DNA from: Clostridia bacterium
GTDB lineage: Bacteria; Bacillota; Clostridia; Peptostreptococcales; Anaerovoracaceae
DNA length: 64,000 nt
Assembly (NCBI GenBank): GCA_910575405.1
Contig: CAJTER010000001.1
Span: 124,001-188,000 of the forward strand
Direction of reading: 5' to 3'
The notes beneath the pieces are model-generated. The model had not been told where the DNA came from, ran no database searches, and saw only the letters and a list, made by a program, of their open reading frames with translations. The first letter of the stretch is position 1, and each line of letters starts with the position of its first letter. Below, piece by piece: positions 53,893-62,246 of the stretch. The position numbers were made by a program, and so were the translations under genes.

Positions 53893-54897
53893 ATGATCTC
53901 AAATACACTTTTTATCACGTATACCATCATGTGTTTTTTAAGCCTGCAGGCTATTACACTGGTTATCATGGTTATCCGTCACAACGATGCCGGAAGCACC
54001 ACGCTTTTGAAGGCTACCAGGAATTTTGTAATTACTTCTATTATATTAGGATTATTCTATTATGTCACGTATTACCAGGAAATGGTTCTTGGTAATTTTG
54101 AGAATGATGTTTTTTCGCGTGGTCTGGACGGTATTATTTTTTATCTCACAGGCTGGACCTGGATACGGCTGGTGGACGCGATTACCGCTTCCTCTAACCC
54201 GCGTCTTATTCCATGGCGCAAATATACGGGTAAGATTTTTCTTGTTCTCATGCTCCTGTCCGCTTTTATCTATATATTCATTCTGGATGAATATTATACA
54301 ACGGACGCTCAGTGGAAGGAAATAATCGTTGTTGCGCAGGAAGTCGTTTTGAGCCTTACGGTCTTCGTATTTACGCTGGCCTATGTGATCTTGTCTTCTG
54401 CGGACCTTCCAGATCAGAACAGCCGCATCTACGTGCTGCTTGTCAGTCTTCTTATCAACTTCAACAATGTGTGGAACAGCGCGGTAGTCTGCACTGTATT
54501 TGTGGGCAGGACTACTCTTGGTGCAATATTCAGCAATCTCTGCGGAGTAACTTCTATTCTCTTGCTGATTATTGATTCCCTTACCCTTATCTATATATAC
54601 AAAAAGGATTTTTCACCGTTCTTTTTTGGGAAAAAAACGGATCAGCCAAAGCCTCGTTCTGAGCAGGAGGTTCTGGATCTCATCGCTGAAACGCACCGCC
54701 TTACCGAGCGGGAACGAGATGTTTTCATTCTGGCTTATCAGGGTCTCACCAATCCCGATATTGCTGAAAAACTCTTCATTTCCCGCCATACGGTAAAGCG
54801 GCATATGCATAATATCTTTGAAAAGCTGGATGTTTCTACAAGAATGGAAATGCTCCATCTGATTCAAACCCAGATGACGCCCGACTCATCCAATTAA
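53893..54897 (+). CDS. Membrane-bound LuxR-type transcription regulator
   Basis: 334 residues. The first 240 hold about seven hydrophobic segments (residues 5-28, 45-62, 80-95, 110-128, 145-168, 178-200 and 210-235). The last 65 form a LuxR-type helix-turn-helix: LTERERDVFILAYQGLTNPD, then IAEKLFISRHTVKRHMHNIFEKLDV. Such proteins sense a membrane or external signal and act as tethered or dimerising regulators. Targets are unknown. Genes nearby are the oxidoreductase at 54947 (convergent) and rho (divergent). Confidence 0.85.
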   Translation: MISNTLFITYTIMCFLSLQAITLVIMVIRHNDAGSTTLLKATRNFVITSIILGLFYYVTYYQEMVLGNFENDVFSRGLDGIIFYLTGWTWIRLVDAITASSNPRLIPWRKYTGKIFLVLMLLSAFIYIFILDEYYTTDAQWKEIIVVAQEVVLSLTVFVFTLAYVILSSADLPDQNSRIYVLLVSLLINFNNVWNSAVVCTVFVGRTTLGAIFSNLCGVTSILLLIIDSLTLIYIYKKDFSPFFFGKKTDQPKPRSEQEVLDLIAETHRLTERERDVFILAYQGLTNPDIAEKLFISRHTVKRHMHNIFEKLDVSTRMEMLHLIQTQMTPDSSN

Positions 54898-54946
54898 CGG
54901 GGCTGCCCCTGCGCCAGTCCTGCGGCCGCAAAGTACCTGACCCTAC

Positions 54947-55942
54947 CTACCTGCTGCACCAGGCAATCGCTCTGCCTGCCCAGCCGGAGTCTTGCATAAC
55001 CGTTCTTCCTACACCAATGAGATCTCCCGCGCCGTTTTTCAAAAGCTCCTCTGCCTCCTCCGGCTGCGTAATTCCGCCGGTTGTGATAACTGGAATGGAC
55101 ACCGCCTGCCGGATGGCTTTTGATTCCTCGCCAAAGTAACCGGCTCCATCCTTCTCCGGATTGATATAGCCGCACATTCCGCCAGAGACGTCCAGGATGT
55201 CAATACCTGCCTGCTCGAGAATTTTCGCTGCTGCCACAGCTTCCGCCACAGTATTTCCTCCTGGAAGATGATCGCAGGCGCCCAGTCTTAAGAAAACAGG
55301 GTAATCCCTGCCCACCGCCTTTCTCACTGCCCGGATAACTTCCAGATGAAGCCGCAGACGACTTTCCAGTGTGCCACCGTATTCGTCTGTCCTCCGGTTG
55401 GTCAGAGGGGAATAAAACTGATTCAGAAGATAGGAATGGGCGGAGTGGATTTCAACTCCTTCATAGCCCGCCTCCTTGCCTCGCCGGGCCGCTGCCGCAA
55501 AAGCAGAAACAACCTGGGCCAGCTCTTCCTTTGTCATTTCCTGCGGGATACCGCCCTGCCGCGGATTCTGCACTGGGGATGCGCCCTTTAGCTCCATTCC
55601 CGTCACCTCGGGGCTGGTACAGCTTCCCGCATGATTGATCTGAACTACCGCTTTTGTCCCTGCTCCTTTGATGATGCGCGCAAGCTTTGCAAGGCCGGGA
55701 ACTGCTGCGTCCTCTGCAATGGATATCTGGCCATTTGAGGCCTTTCCTTCCTGCAGGATGTAGCAATGCTCCACAATGGCCAGGGAAAAGCTGCCGCTGC
55801 GCATCTTTTCCTGATAATAGGCTAGGGATTCCTCGGTCACCAGCCCTTCAGGGGAGGCCTTGGCAATCGTAATAGGCGGGTAAATGAGCCGGTTTTTGAA
55901 GGTCATGATTCCGGCTGCCAGTGGGGTATTTAATATCGTCAT
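54947..55942 (-). CDS. Old yellow enzyme family NADH:flavin oxidoreductase
   Basis: 331 residues from the ATG at 55942 (AAAAGGAG upstream). The FMN-binding TIM barrel shows NRLIYPPI, QINHAGS near residue 100, GVEIHSAHSYLLNQFYSPLTNRRTDEYGG near 165-195 with the His-x-x-His/Asn pair that holds the substrate, and GVGRTVMQD near the end. It is the short single-domain type, without the Fe-S/FAD extension of 2,4-dienoyl-CoA reductase. The substrate is probably an activated alkene, not predictable in detail. Confidence 0.88.
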   Translation of the reverse strand: MTILNTPLAAGIMTFKNRLIYPPITIAKASPEGLVTEESLAYYQEKMRSGSFSLAIVEHCYILQEGKASNGQISIAEDAAVPGLAKLARIIKGAGTKAVVQINHAGSCTSPEVTGMELKGASPVQNPRQGGIPQEMTKEELAQVVSAFAAAARRGKEAGYEGVEIHSAHSYLLNQFYSPLTNRRTDEYGGTLESRLRLHLEVIRAVRKAVGRDYPVFLRLGACDHLPGGNTVAEAVAAAKILEQAGIDILDVSGGMCGYINPEKDGAGYFGEESKAIRQAVSIPVITTGGITQPEEAEELLKNGAGDLIGVGRTVMQDSGWAGRAIAWCSR

Positions 55943-56078
55943 AATGCAGCTCCTTTTCGTTTTTTTCCTATTATACCTTATTTTTTCGCTTTGTGGGCGA
56001 AGAGCGGGCAAAAAAGGAGATGCCATAGAGCAATTATTGGCCCTCGTTCCAACTTTCTGGCACATACGGGAGCCCTCA

Positions 56079-57224
56079 TCAGGCGAGATAATTCTGCACC
56101 TGTTCCTCAGAAAGCCCCGTCATCTGCGAGATCTGTGCAGGCAGCACTCCGCTGCGCGCGATATTGCGAATCAGGGTCTGCTCCCGCGCTTCTGCCAGTT
56201 TGGCCGCCTTTTCTTCCATGCGCCGGTCGAGTTCTCCAGCATATTTATCGATTTCCTTAGCATACTTGCTGAGTACCTCAGCATACTTTTCAATTTCTTC
56301 AGCACGCCTTTTGGTTTCTTCGGCACGCCGGTCATTTTCTTCCGCACGTCGGTCATTTTCTTCCGCACGCCGGTCATATTCTTCGGCACGCCGGTCGAGT
56401 TCTTTATTGCGCTCCACAACCAGATCTTCGGCCATTTCCTCAGCGCGAATCTCCAGAAATTCTTCTTCTGTAATATCAAACAGCATGTTTTCCACCTCAC
56501 TTCTATGCGTTTCCAAAAATTCTTTTAAAATCCCCTGCTCAATGCAGGTACCTAACGCGCTCCGCAGCGCTTCGTCCCGATTTACCCCTTCCTGCCGCAA
56601 ATTGTATCTCACCTGGTGGACGAACTGGGCGTATTCCCCCAGCACCCGGCACTTGCTCAGGATGGGATGCTGCTTTTCCCAGTTAATATTTATGACAAGA
56701 ACCTGAAAGTCTCCCCAGTGGATGCCCTGGGACAAGGCGTAAGCATCTGACAAGCGCTGAATGGTTTCCAGAGGCCGTTCCTCCTCTCCATTGTACAAAA
56801 CGTAGAGATGCGGCAGCGGAATTTTGCACCGCTTTTTCCGGTACAGCTTTTTCATGTCCAAAATTTTTTCATAGGTCTTTGCTAAGTAGATCAGTTCCCG
56901 CAGAGGCATGTTTTCGCTCCAACTCGCCTGATGCTCCACGATGGACACCAAGGCTCTGGAATATTGAAAAGCCAGATCGTTGAGCTTGTGACTGCCAAAG
57001 ACATTCTGCAGCGTTACAACTTCGAAAAGAGGCTGCTCAGCCTTAGAAACTTCTGGGCCATCCTCCAGTGCGCAGAACAGCTCCCAGGCATGGGCAGGCT
57101 CCGCAAAGAGCATCCGGAAGACCCGATCCTTGAAGTTTCTCTGGGTGCGGTAGGGCGTTTCATTTTCCTTAATTATAAGGCTGCCGTAATCCGATTGCAA
57201 TAGATAATCCCCTGAAAGTTTCAT
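56079..57224 (-). CDS. Rpn-family PD-(D/E)XK nuclease / putative transposase (subfamily B, copy 3)
   Basis: 381 residues, nearly identical to copy 1 over the first 260 (MKLSGDYLLQSDYGS, RTQRNFKDRVFRMLFAEPA, KLNDLAF, SIVEHQ, NMPLREL). The start has AAGGAGGT 4 nt upstream; an in-frame Met at 57251 is less likely. After EEMAEDL it carries a heptad block (RRAEExD)n from five 21-bp units, then a KYAE/KYAG helix and the end ISQMTGLSEEQVQNYLA. The repeat block replaces the AKDL repeat of copy 1. No terminator like that of copies 1 and 2 follows. Confidence 0.88.
   Translation of the reverse strand: MKLSGDYLLQSDYGSLIIKENETPYRTQRNFKDRVFRMLFAEPAHAWELFCALEDGPEVSKAEQPLFEVVTLQNVFGSHKLNDLAFQYSRALVSIVEHQASWSENMPLRELIYLAKTYEKILDMKKLYRKKRCKIPLPHLYVLYNGEEERPLETIQRLSDAYALSQGIHWGDFQVLVININWEKQHPILSKCRVLGEYAQFVHQVRYNLRQEGVNRDEALRSALGTCIEQGILKEFLETHRSEVENMLFDITEEEFLEIRAEEMAEDLVVERNKELDRRAEEYDRRAEENDRRAEENDRRAEETKRRAEEIEKYAEVLSKYAKEIDKYAGELDRRMEEKAAKLAEAREQTLIRNIARSGVLPAQISQMTGLSEEQVQNYLA
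56295..56399 (-). repeat. Five tandem 21-bp units inside Rpn copy 3
   Basis: Units of 21 bp (plus-strand form TTCTTCGGCACGCCGGTCATT and variants) repeat five times and encode the heptad RRAEExD. Differences between units are mostly single bases. Confidence 0.88.
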
Positions 57225-57314
57225 ATGTACCTCCTTAAAAATAAATTCCATCTGTATGATTTGTCATAATCTCAATCAATCAGCAGGCAAATTGTCCCCC
57301 TCTTTTTCATCCAT

Positions 57315-57343
57315 ATTATATATTAAATTACATAAAATGTAAA
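57315..57343 (-). promoter_or_regulatory. Rpn promoter, copy 3
   Basis: On the minus strand TTTACA (57338-57343), 17 bp, TATAAT (57315-57320). It includes the palindrome TTACAT-TTT-ATGTAA, as in copy 1. Confidence 0.8.
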
Positions 57344-57443
57344 TATAGAATTGCAAAAAATTGTCTGTGTTTTGCTGCACAAAAGCTGCCTTTATAACAG
57401 ACAGTCCCCTCCTTGAACTTCCGCAACCCCGCCAAAAACAAAC

Positions 57444-57481
57444 CCTGCCGCATTGAAGTCAGAACTTCTCCATGCGGCAGG
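57444..57481 (-). terminator. Terminator of the M20 amidohydrolase gene
   Basis: CCTGCCGCAT (57444-57453) pairs with ATGCGGCAGG (57472-57481). On the minus strand it is followed by a G/T-rich stretch (GTTTGTTTTT). Confidence 0.7.
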
Positions 57482-57497
57482 CTACCATCATACATTG

Positions 57498-58907
57498 CTA
57501 TTTTCTGAATTTATCCATCACATCCCGGTTTGTAGACAGATCTGGCCGGGCCTCCGGCGGCAGGAGGGTTTCATAAGTTTTGCCGCCCAAGCGGTCTGCC
57601 AGTTCTTCTTTTGCCTGTTTCAGGATCTGCGGCTTTGTGAGAAGATCTAGGCCCGTCATGGCCAATGTTTTGGCAGTCGTTTCCAGAACCCGCTTTCCGA
57701 CACTGCTTCCGGCGAATTTGGCAGTCGTCCAGCTGTGCCAGCCCGCATCTTCGGATGGGGAAAGGGCCACGTTTAAGAATCCAATTGGGGCATACCAGCT
57801 GTATTCGGAGGAATCGGTTACCGGCTGGCTGCTGAGAACCGTCTCTTCGATATTCCTGGAATAGCCGCTTTCCCTCACGCCCATAGTTTTCTGAATGCCT
57901 TCGGCCGCTGCCTGATCTTCTGCTGAATAGTTTGGCGCGCCTGCCAGACGCAGGTTTTCTTCGATGAGTTTTCCCAGGCAAAGATTTGGGATCATGTCGT
58001 GGGTAGCTGTGATGACTTCCTCTTCAACCGTAGTTCCGGTTGCCAGAGCGCTTCCCTGGGCGCAGTTTTTCAGCCGCTCCAGAACGTCTGCCGCCATTTC
58101 CGCGTTTTTCATCCTGCCTACGCACCAGAGGATGGTCTTTGCCGGAACTACGTTGGGAAAGCTGTTTCCTACATCCGGAAACGCGTAGTTGAGCGTGGTC
58201 GGAGAGCCTTCGCTGCCCGGCTTTATATGTTCTCTGAGCATTTCAATGGCATGGCCCATGAGCATGGCTCCATCCAGAGAGCTTCGTCCGTTCCAGGGTG
58301 CGTTGCCATGGGAAGGCCTTCCGCTGAAGTGATATTTTACATTAAAGTAAGCGTTGGTATCGCAGGCTGCCGCCCGGTTCAGATGATTCGGGTGCCAGTC
58401 GAGAAAGGCGTCCACTCCCTCAAAGCAGCCCTCCTTTGCCATAAAGGGCTTTCCAATGCAGAGCTCCTCAGCCGGAGTTCCGAAGACTTTTATAGTTCCC
58501 TGCATCCCATTTTCCTCCATGCAGGCTTTTAGGGCCATTGCCGCGAGAACGCCTCCTGTAGCCATCAGATTATGTCCGCATCCATGCCCAGGAGCCATTG
58601 GGGTTACTGGCTCCTGGGTAATACAGCCTTTTTTCTGAGATAATCCGGGAAGGGCATCGTATTCTGAGCTGAAGGCCAGGACCGGCGCTCCCTTTCCCCA
58701 GGAAGCGATAAAGGCTGTAGGCAGCCCGGCGACGCCCTTTTCTACTGCAAATCCTTCCTGCTGCAGGAAGGCAGTAAGCTTTTCCGCCGCTTCATATTCC
58801 TGCATGGACAGTTCCGGATACTCCCACAGGTAATCGGAGATTGCAAAGGCTTCTTCTTTTTTCCGATCAATCCATTCACATAATTTTTTCTTTTTCTCCA
58901 TATCCAT
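57498..58907 (-). CDS. M20 family amidohydrolase (AbgB-like)
   Basis: 469 residues of the M20D group (p-aminobenzoyl-glutamate hydrolase subunit B / aminoacylase-like). Metal-site motifs are APGHGCGHNLMATG near residue 110, GTPAEEL near 145 with the catalytic Glu, DWHPNH near 172, and PVTDSSEYSW with HSW near 370-395. The dimerisation lid lies between. It cleaves amide bonds of N-acyl or aryl-amino acids. The exact substrate is unknown. A consensus sigma-54 promoter lies at 59037-59052, with activator palindromes behind it. Confidence 0.85.
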   Translation of the reverse strand: MDMEKKKKLCEWIDRKKEEAFAISDYLWEYPELSMQEYEAAEKLTAFLQQEGFAVEKGVAGLPTAFIASWGKGAPVLAFSSEYDALPGLSQKKGCITQEPVTPMAPGHGCGHNLMATGGVLAAMALKACMEENGMQGTIKVFGTPAEELCIGKPFMAKEGCFEGVDAFLDWHPNHLNRAAACDTNAYFNVKYHFSGRPSHGNAPWNGRSSLDGAMLMGHAIEMLREHIKPGSEGSPTTLNYAFPDVGNSFPNVVPAKTILWCVGRMKNAEMAADVLERLKNCAQGSALATGTTVEEEVITATHDMIPNLCLGKLIEENLRLAGAPNYSAEDQAAAEGIQKTMGVRESGYSRNIEETVLSSQPVTDSSEYSWYAPIGFLNVALSPSEDAGWHSWTTAKFAGSSVGKRVLETTAKTLAMTGLDLLTKPQILKQAKEELADRLGGKTYETLLPPEARPDLSTNRDVMDKFRK

Positions 58908-59036
58908 ATATTCCTCTTAATTTCTCAAAATCCTGTCTGACTCTTGGTGTAGTGTCTGGTATAGCATCCTCCGCATAACCAGACAGCACACGATTGCGTT
59001 TATTGTTGTGAAATTGTTTACCCTGCCTATTTATAG

Positions 59037-59052
59037 AGCAAATCCCGTGCCA
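59037..59052 (-). promoter_or_regulatory. Sigma-54 promoter of the AbgB-like gene
   Basis: On the minus strand TGGCAC-GGGAT-TTGCT, a perfect match to the -24/-12 consensus TGGCAC-N5-TTGCW. Transcription would start near 59026, about 120 nt before the ATG at 58907. Confidence 0.88.
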
Positions 59053-59070
59053 GCCTGCAAAACCGGTTTT

Positions 59071-59086
59071 AACCCAGTTTTGGGTT
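59071..59086. promoter_or_regulatory. Palindrome 1, likely activator site
   Basis: AACCCAGTTTTGGGTT is an inverted repeat (AACCCA/TGGGTT, 4-bp gap) 19 bp upstream of the -24 element. It is one of three similar sites. Confidence 0.65.
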
Positions 59087-59151
59087 GCTTAGCGCCCCGT
59101 TTTTCCCAGGCAGCAGGAGAAATTATCTGAAAATACGGCCTTTTTAAATAT

Positions 59152-59167
59152 GACCCACATTTGGGTT
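59152..59167. promoter_or_regulatory. Palindrome 2, likely activator site
   Basis: GACCCACATTTGGGTT keeps ACCCA/TGGGT with the same 4-bp gap as site 1. It lies 81 bp upstream of site 1. Confidence 0.65.
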
Positions 59168-59170
59168 ATA

Positions 59171-59186
59171 AACCCGAAATTGGGTT
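59171..59186. promoter_or_regulatory. Palindrome 3, likely activator site
   Basis: AACCCGAAATTGGGTT (AACCC/GGGTT) lies 19 bp from site 2, nearly two helical turns, so both could sit on the same DNA face. It overlaps the last codon of the activator gene. Confidence 0.65.
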
Positions 59187-60714
59187 ACTCTTTATGAAGC
59201 TCTTGCGGAGACTCCTTTTTCATGTATTTCAAAAACTTCCTGCTGGCGCCTGATTGGCTGATTCCCAGAGCCTGAGCCGCTTTATAGGTGCTGCCGTTTT
59301 CTTCAAAGGCCATTTCCACCAATTTTTGCTCCACCCTCTCTAACGCTTCCTTGAGAGGCACCATGCGATTGATTATGATATCTTCCCGCATGACGTCGTT
59401 CATGACCCGCACGCTGCCTGGCAGATCTTCCTCCGCGATGACTCCGGTCCGGTTTGTTACGACCAGCCGTTCCATCATATTTTCCAGCTCCCGGATATTT
59501 CCCGGCCAGCGGTAATGGCAGAGCATCTCTAAAGCCTCGTCTGTAATGGCCGTTTCCCGGCTGTATCTCTCATTAAAAAACCGCAGGAAGAATTGTCCCA
59601 GCTCTTTAATATCCTTTTTCCGTTGGCGAAGAGCCGGCATATGGAGCGGCACCACATTGATCCGGTAATACAGGTCGCTTCGGAACTGCCCTTCTTCCAC
59701 CAGCTTTTCCAGGTTCTTGTTGGTAGCTGTTATGATCCGCACATTGATGCTCTTTTCCGAGGTGCCGCCGATTCTGGTTATGGTCCTGTTTTGGATGGCA
59801 TGGAGGAGCTTTGCCTGCAGGGGAAGGGGCATATCGCCGATTTCATCAAGAAACAGGGTTCCGCCCTCAGCCAGCTCAAAAAGCCCCGGTTTTCCTCCTT
59901 TTTTAGCTCCTGTAAAGGCTCCCGATTCGTAACCGAAGAGCTCGGATTCCATGAGATTTTCCGGAATGGCCGCGCAGTTTAATTCAATAAATTTTTTCTT
60001 TGAGCGGCTGCTGTTTTCATGGATGTAGCGGGCGATCATGCTTTTTCCTGTACCGGTTTCCCCTGTAATCAAAATGCTGGAGTCCGCCCCCGCAATCTGC
60101 TTTGCCACCTCGTAAAGCTTTACCATGGCTTCATCCTTTGATACCATCCGCTTTTCCTTGTAGTCCCCTTTGTTTGCCTGGGCTTTATGGCTGTAATATT
60201 TGTCCAGAAGGGTAAGCTCATCTACAAATCTGGCGTTGCTGACGCACAGCACCAGATTGCCCTCTTCATCTTCAATAGGCGTTGCTGTCACAATGGCATC
60301 CCCGCCCGGGCCGCTCTGAACCATGGTGAGCTGCCTGTGTTCTTTTAGCGCAATGCGGACTGCGGAAGGACGGTAAATTCCCGTATGCTCCATATCTGTT
60401 ACATTTTTTCCAATAATATCCGACCTGATGAATTTGGATCTTCGTTCAAAGGTTTTGTTAATGAAAAGAATATTACCTTTCTCATCTGTAACGTGAAAGC
60501 TGTCCGTACAGTTATCCATTGCCAGATAATAAATATCCCGTTCCTTTTTCAGCTTTCTGCAGGCTTCGTACAAAGCTTCCTCGCTGAGGCCGTCCCCTGT
60601 TTCCTCAGCTGCCTCTAATTCCCCCTGTTTTCCACATTGTCCAGGCCCTTCAAGCCCCAGCAGCCGGGCCATACGCTGGAGAAAGATTTCCCTTTTTTCA
60701 TCCTCTGTAAACAT
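59185..60714 (-). CDS. Sigma-54-dependent activator with PAS, AAA+ and Fis-type HTH domains
   Basis: 509 residues from the ATG at 60714, which has TTAGGAGG 8 nt upstream; a GTG at 60723 is too close to that site. A PAS sensor (about 60-165: DNCTDSFHVTDEKGNILFIN) is followed by the AAA+ domain: Walker A GETGTGKS near 225, the sigma-54 contact loop ESGAFTGAKKG near 268, Walker B GTLFLDEIGDM near 290, and RWPGNIREL. A Fis-type HTH ends the protein (GSTYKAAQALGISQSGASRKF). It lacks a response-regulator domain, so the PAS domain probably senses a small molecule. Three palindromes lie just beyond its stop. Confidence 0.94.
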   Translation of the reverse strand: MFTEDEKREIFLQRMARLLGLEGPGQCGKQGELEAAEETGDGLSEEALYEACRKLKKERDIYYLAMDNCTDSFHVTDEKGNILFINKTFERRSKFIRSDIIGKNVTDMEHTGIYRPSAVRIALKEHRQLTMVQSGPGGDAIVTATPIEDEEGNLVLCVSNARFVDELTLLDKYYSHKAQANKGDYKEKRMVSKDEAMVKLYEVAKQIAGADSSILITGETGTGKSMIARYIHENSSRSKKKFIELNCAAIPENLMESELFGYESGAFTGAKKGGKPGLFELAEGGTLFLDEIGDMPLPLQAKLLHAIQNRTITRIGGTSEKSINVRIITATNKNLEKLVEEGQFRSDLYYRINVVPLHMPALRQRKKDIKELGQFFLRFFNERYSRETAITDEALEMLCHYRWPGNIRELENMMERLVVTNRTGVIAEEDLPGSVRVMNDVMREDIIINRMVPLKEALERVEQKLVEMAFEENGSTYKAAQALGISQSGASRKFLKYMKKESPQELHKE

Positions 60715-60829
60715 GCTGTCCACCTCCTAATCCGCGGTTTCCTTTGTATCTTCCAGTATAGCGTCTTTTAAATAACAGGGCTATACGCAGGGAATGAATT
60801 TTCATCTGTCAGGCAGTCCTGCGGTTTGA

Positions 60830-60859
60830 AAAAGCCGAAGCATTTTGACTCCGGCTTTT
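60830..60859 (-). terminator. Terminator of the MFS transporter gene
   Basis: AAAAGCCG (60830-60837) pairs with CGGCTTTT (60852-60859), and on the minus strand a T run follows the stem. Confidence 0.75.
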
Positions 60860-60889
60860 CCTTTATTATTCTTCTGATTTTTCGTCCCT

Positions 60890-62146
60890 TTATGCTGCTT
60901 GCTTTTTTACAAGTTTAAAGGCGATGAATCTGCACAGAGCCGCACAGAGAACTGCGATGCAGGCAACTACCCAAAAGCTGGAATAGCTTCCCGTCATATC
61001 GTAAACCTTTGCCGCAACCGTTCCTCCAAAGGCTCCTCCGATGCTGGTGGCCATGTTCATAACGCCTACCAGAGTTCCATAGTCCTTGTCGCCAAAGAGC
61101 CCGTTTATCATCAGCGGCGGAATAACGGTAATGGTCGGTCCGCCCAGCCCGTAGCACGCAATTACGAGAAATACCAAGCTGCCCGGCGCAGTGGGCATAA
61201 TGAAAAGGGATGCAAAGGTAGCTGCAAAGATAACCGTACTCAGGACAGCGCTGGCCTTGATGCCCAGTTTGTCTGTAATAAATCCCATAACCGGTTTCCC
61301 CAGGATAAGGGAGCCCAAAAGCAGTCCGTGAAGGGATGCCGCCCGCCCCTCGGCAATGCCGCAGCCGACAAAGTATGCTACTGAATTTGCTAAAATGGCG
61401 CTGGAAGCCAGAACGACCAGAACCGTTGATAAAAGCGCAAAGTAGAATTCCGGTGTCCGCATAGCCTCTGCCAGAGTTTTTCCTTTTTTGTTGGCAAGAT
61501 CCCCTGCCGCTTCGCTGGTGTCTTCTCCCATCCGTTTAAAGCCCTTTGCCTCCGGGTTATCGCTGGCGAAGATCAGCACCAAAACCATGAGAATCAGGAA
61601 CACGACGCCCAGTACAATATAGCCAGTTCTCCATCCCTTTGCCGTGATTACCATGTTCAAAATCGGGGATAAAATCATACCGCCAAGGCCGCTGCCCAGG
61701 AAGGCGATACCTGTTGCCGTCCCTCTGATTTTACCGCCGAACCACTTGTTGATCATAATGGAAACCGGCATAGGAACCGTTCCCGCGAAGCCGATTCCCA
61801 GCAGAATGGCGAAAAGATAAAAGGTGGTCAGGCTGTTTGCTCTGGAAAATCCAAAGTATCCCAAAAATCCCAGCAAGCACGCGATTGCAGCCCATATTTT
61901 CAGATTGCCTTTTCCCATCATCTTGCCTAAAATCGGGGAGCAGATGACGCACGCAAGGGATAAAATAACCATATAAGTCATCCAGTCGCCCCGCTCAAAA
62001 CCCAGATCCTCGGTAACGGGCAATACAAATACGCTGGTCAGAGATACAAATCCTACATAAGCGAAGGTCATGAGGATTAAGCCCAGCACTACAACGATCC
62101 AGCCGTAGAAAAATCTTCCGTTCTGTTTAAATTGAATGTCTTTCAT
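60890..62146 (-). CDS. MFS transporter, OFA-like
   Basis: 418 residues with twelve membrane segments in two halves. The start FFYGWIVVVLGLILM is typical of the oxalate/formate antiporter (OFA) group of the major facilitator family. Other family parts are GGKIRGTATGIAFLGSGLGGM between segments 4 and 5, and GKPVMGFITDKLG in the second half. A carboxylate or peptide-like substrate is likely, but the sequence does not fix it. The gene lies between a sigma-54 promoter and the activator gene. Confidence 0.88.
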   Translation of the reverse strand: MKDIQFKQNGRFFYGWIVVVLGLILMTFAYVGFVSLTSVFVLPVTEDLGFERGDWMTYMVILSLACVICSPILGKMMGKGNLKIWAAIACLLGFLGYFGFSRANSLTTFYLFAILLGIGFAGTVPMPVSIMINKWFGGKIRGTATGIAFLGSGLGGMILSPILNMVITAKGWRTGYIVLGVVFLILMVLVLIFASDNPEAKGFKRMGEDTSEAAGDLANKKGKTLAEAMRTPEFYFALLSTVLVVLASSAILANSVAYFVGCGIAEGRAASLHGLLLGSLILGKPVMGFITDKLGIKASAVLSTVIFAATFASLFIMPTAPGSLVFLVIACYGLGGPTITVIPPLMINGLFGDKDYGTLVGVMNMATSIGGAFGGTVAAKVYDMTGSYSSFWVVACIAVLCAALCRFIAFKLVKKQAA

Positions 62147-62217
62147 AACATCCTCCTAAATCTTTGTATCACATAAAAAATAACCGCGGGGTAAATCAAT
62201 TTCACGCCTATAACATA

Positions 62218-62233
62218 TGCAAGTTCTGTGCCA
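62218..62233 (-). promoter_or_regulatory. Sigma-54 promoter of the MFS gene
   Basis: On the minus strand TGGCAC-AGAAC-TTGCA, a perfect -24/-12 match. It starts 13 bp beyond the pepD stop and about 70 bp before the MFS ATG. Confidence 0.86.
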
Positions 62234-62246
62234 ATTTATAACCGTT

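Noticed and set aside
56295-56399. CRISPR-like repeats
   Set aside because: The 21-bp units are directly adjacent with no spacers and remain in frame in a coding gene.
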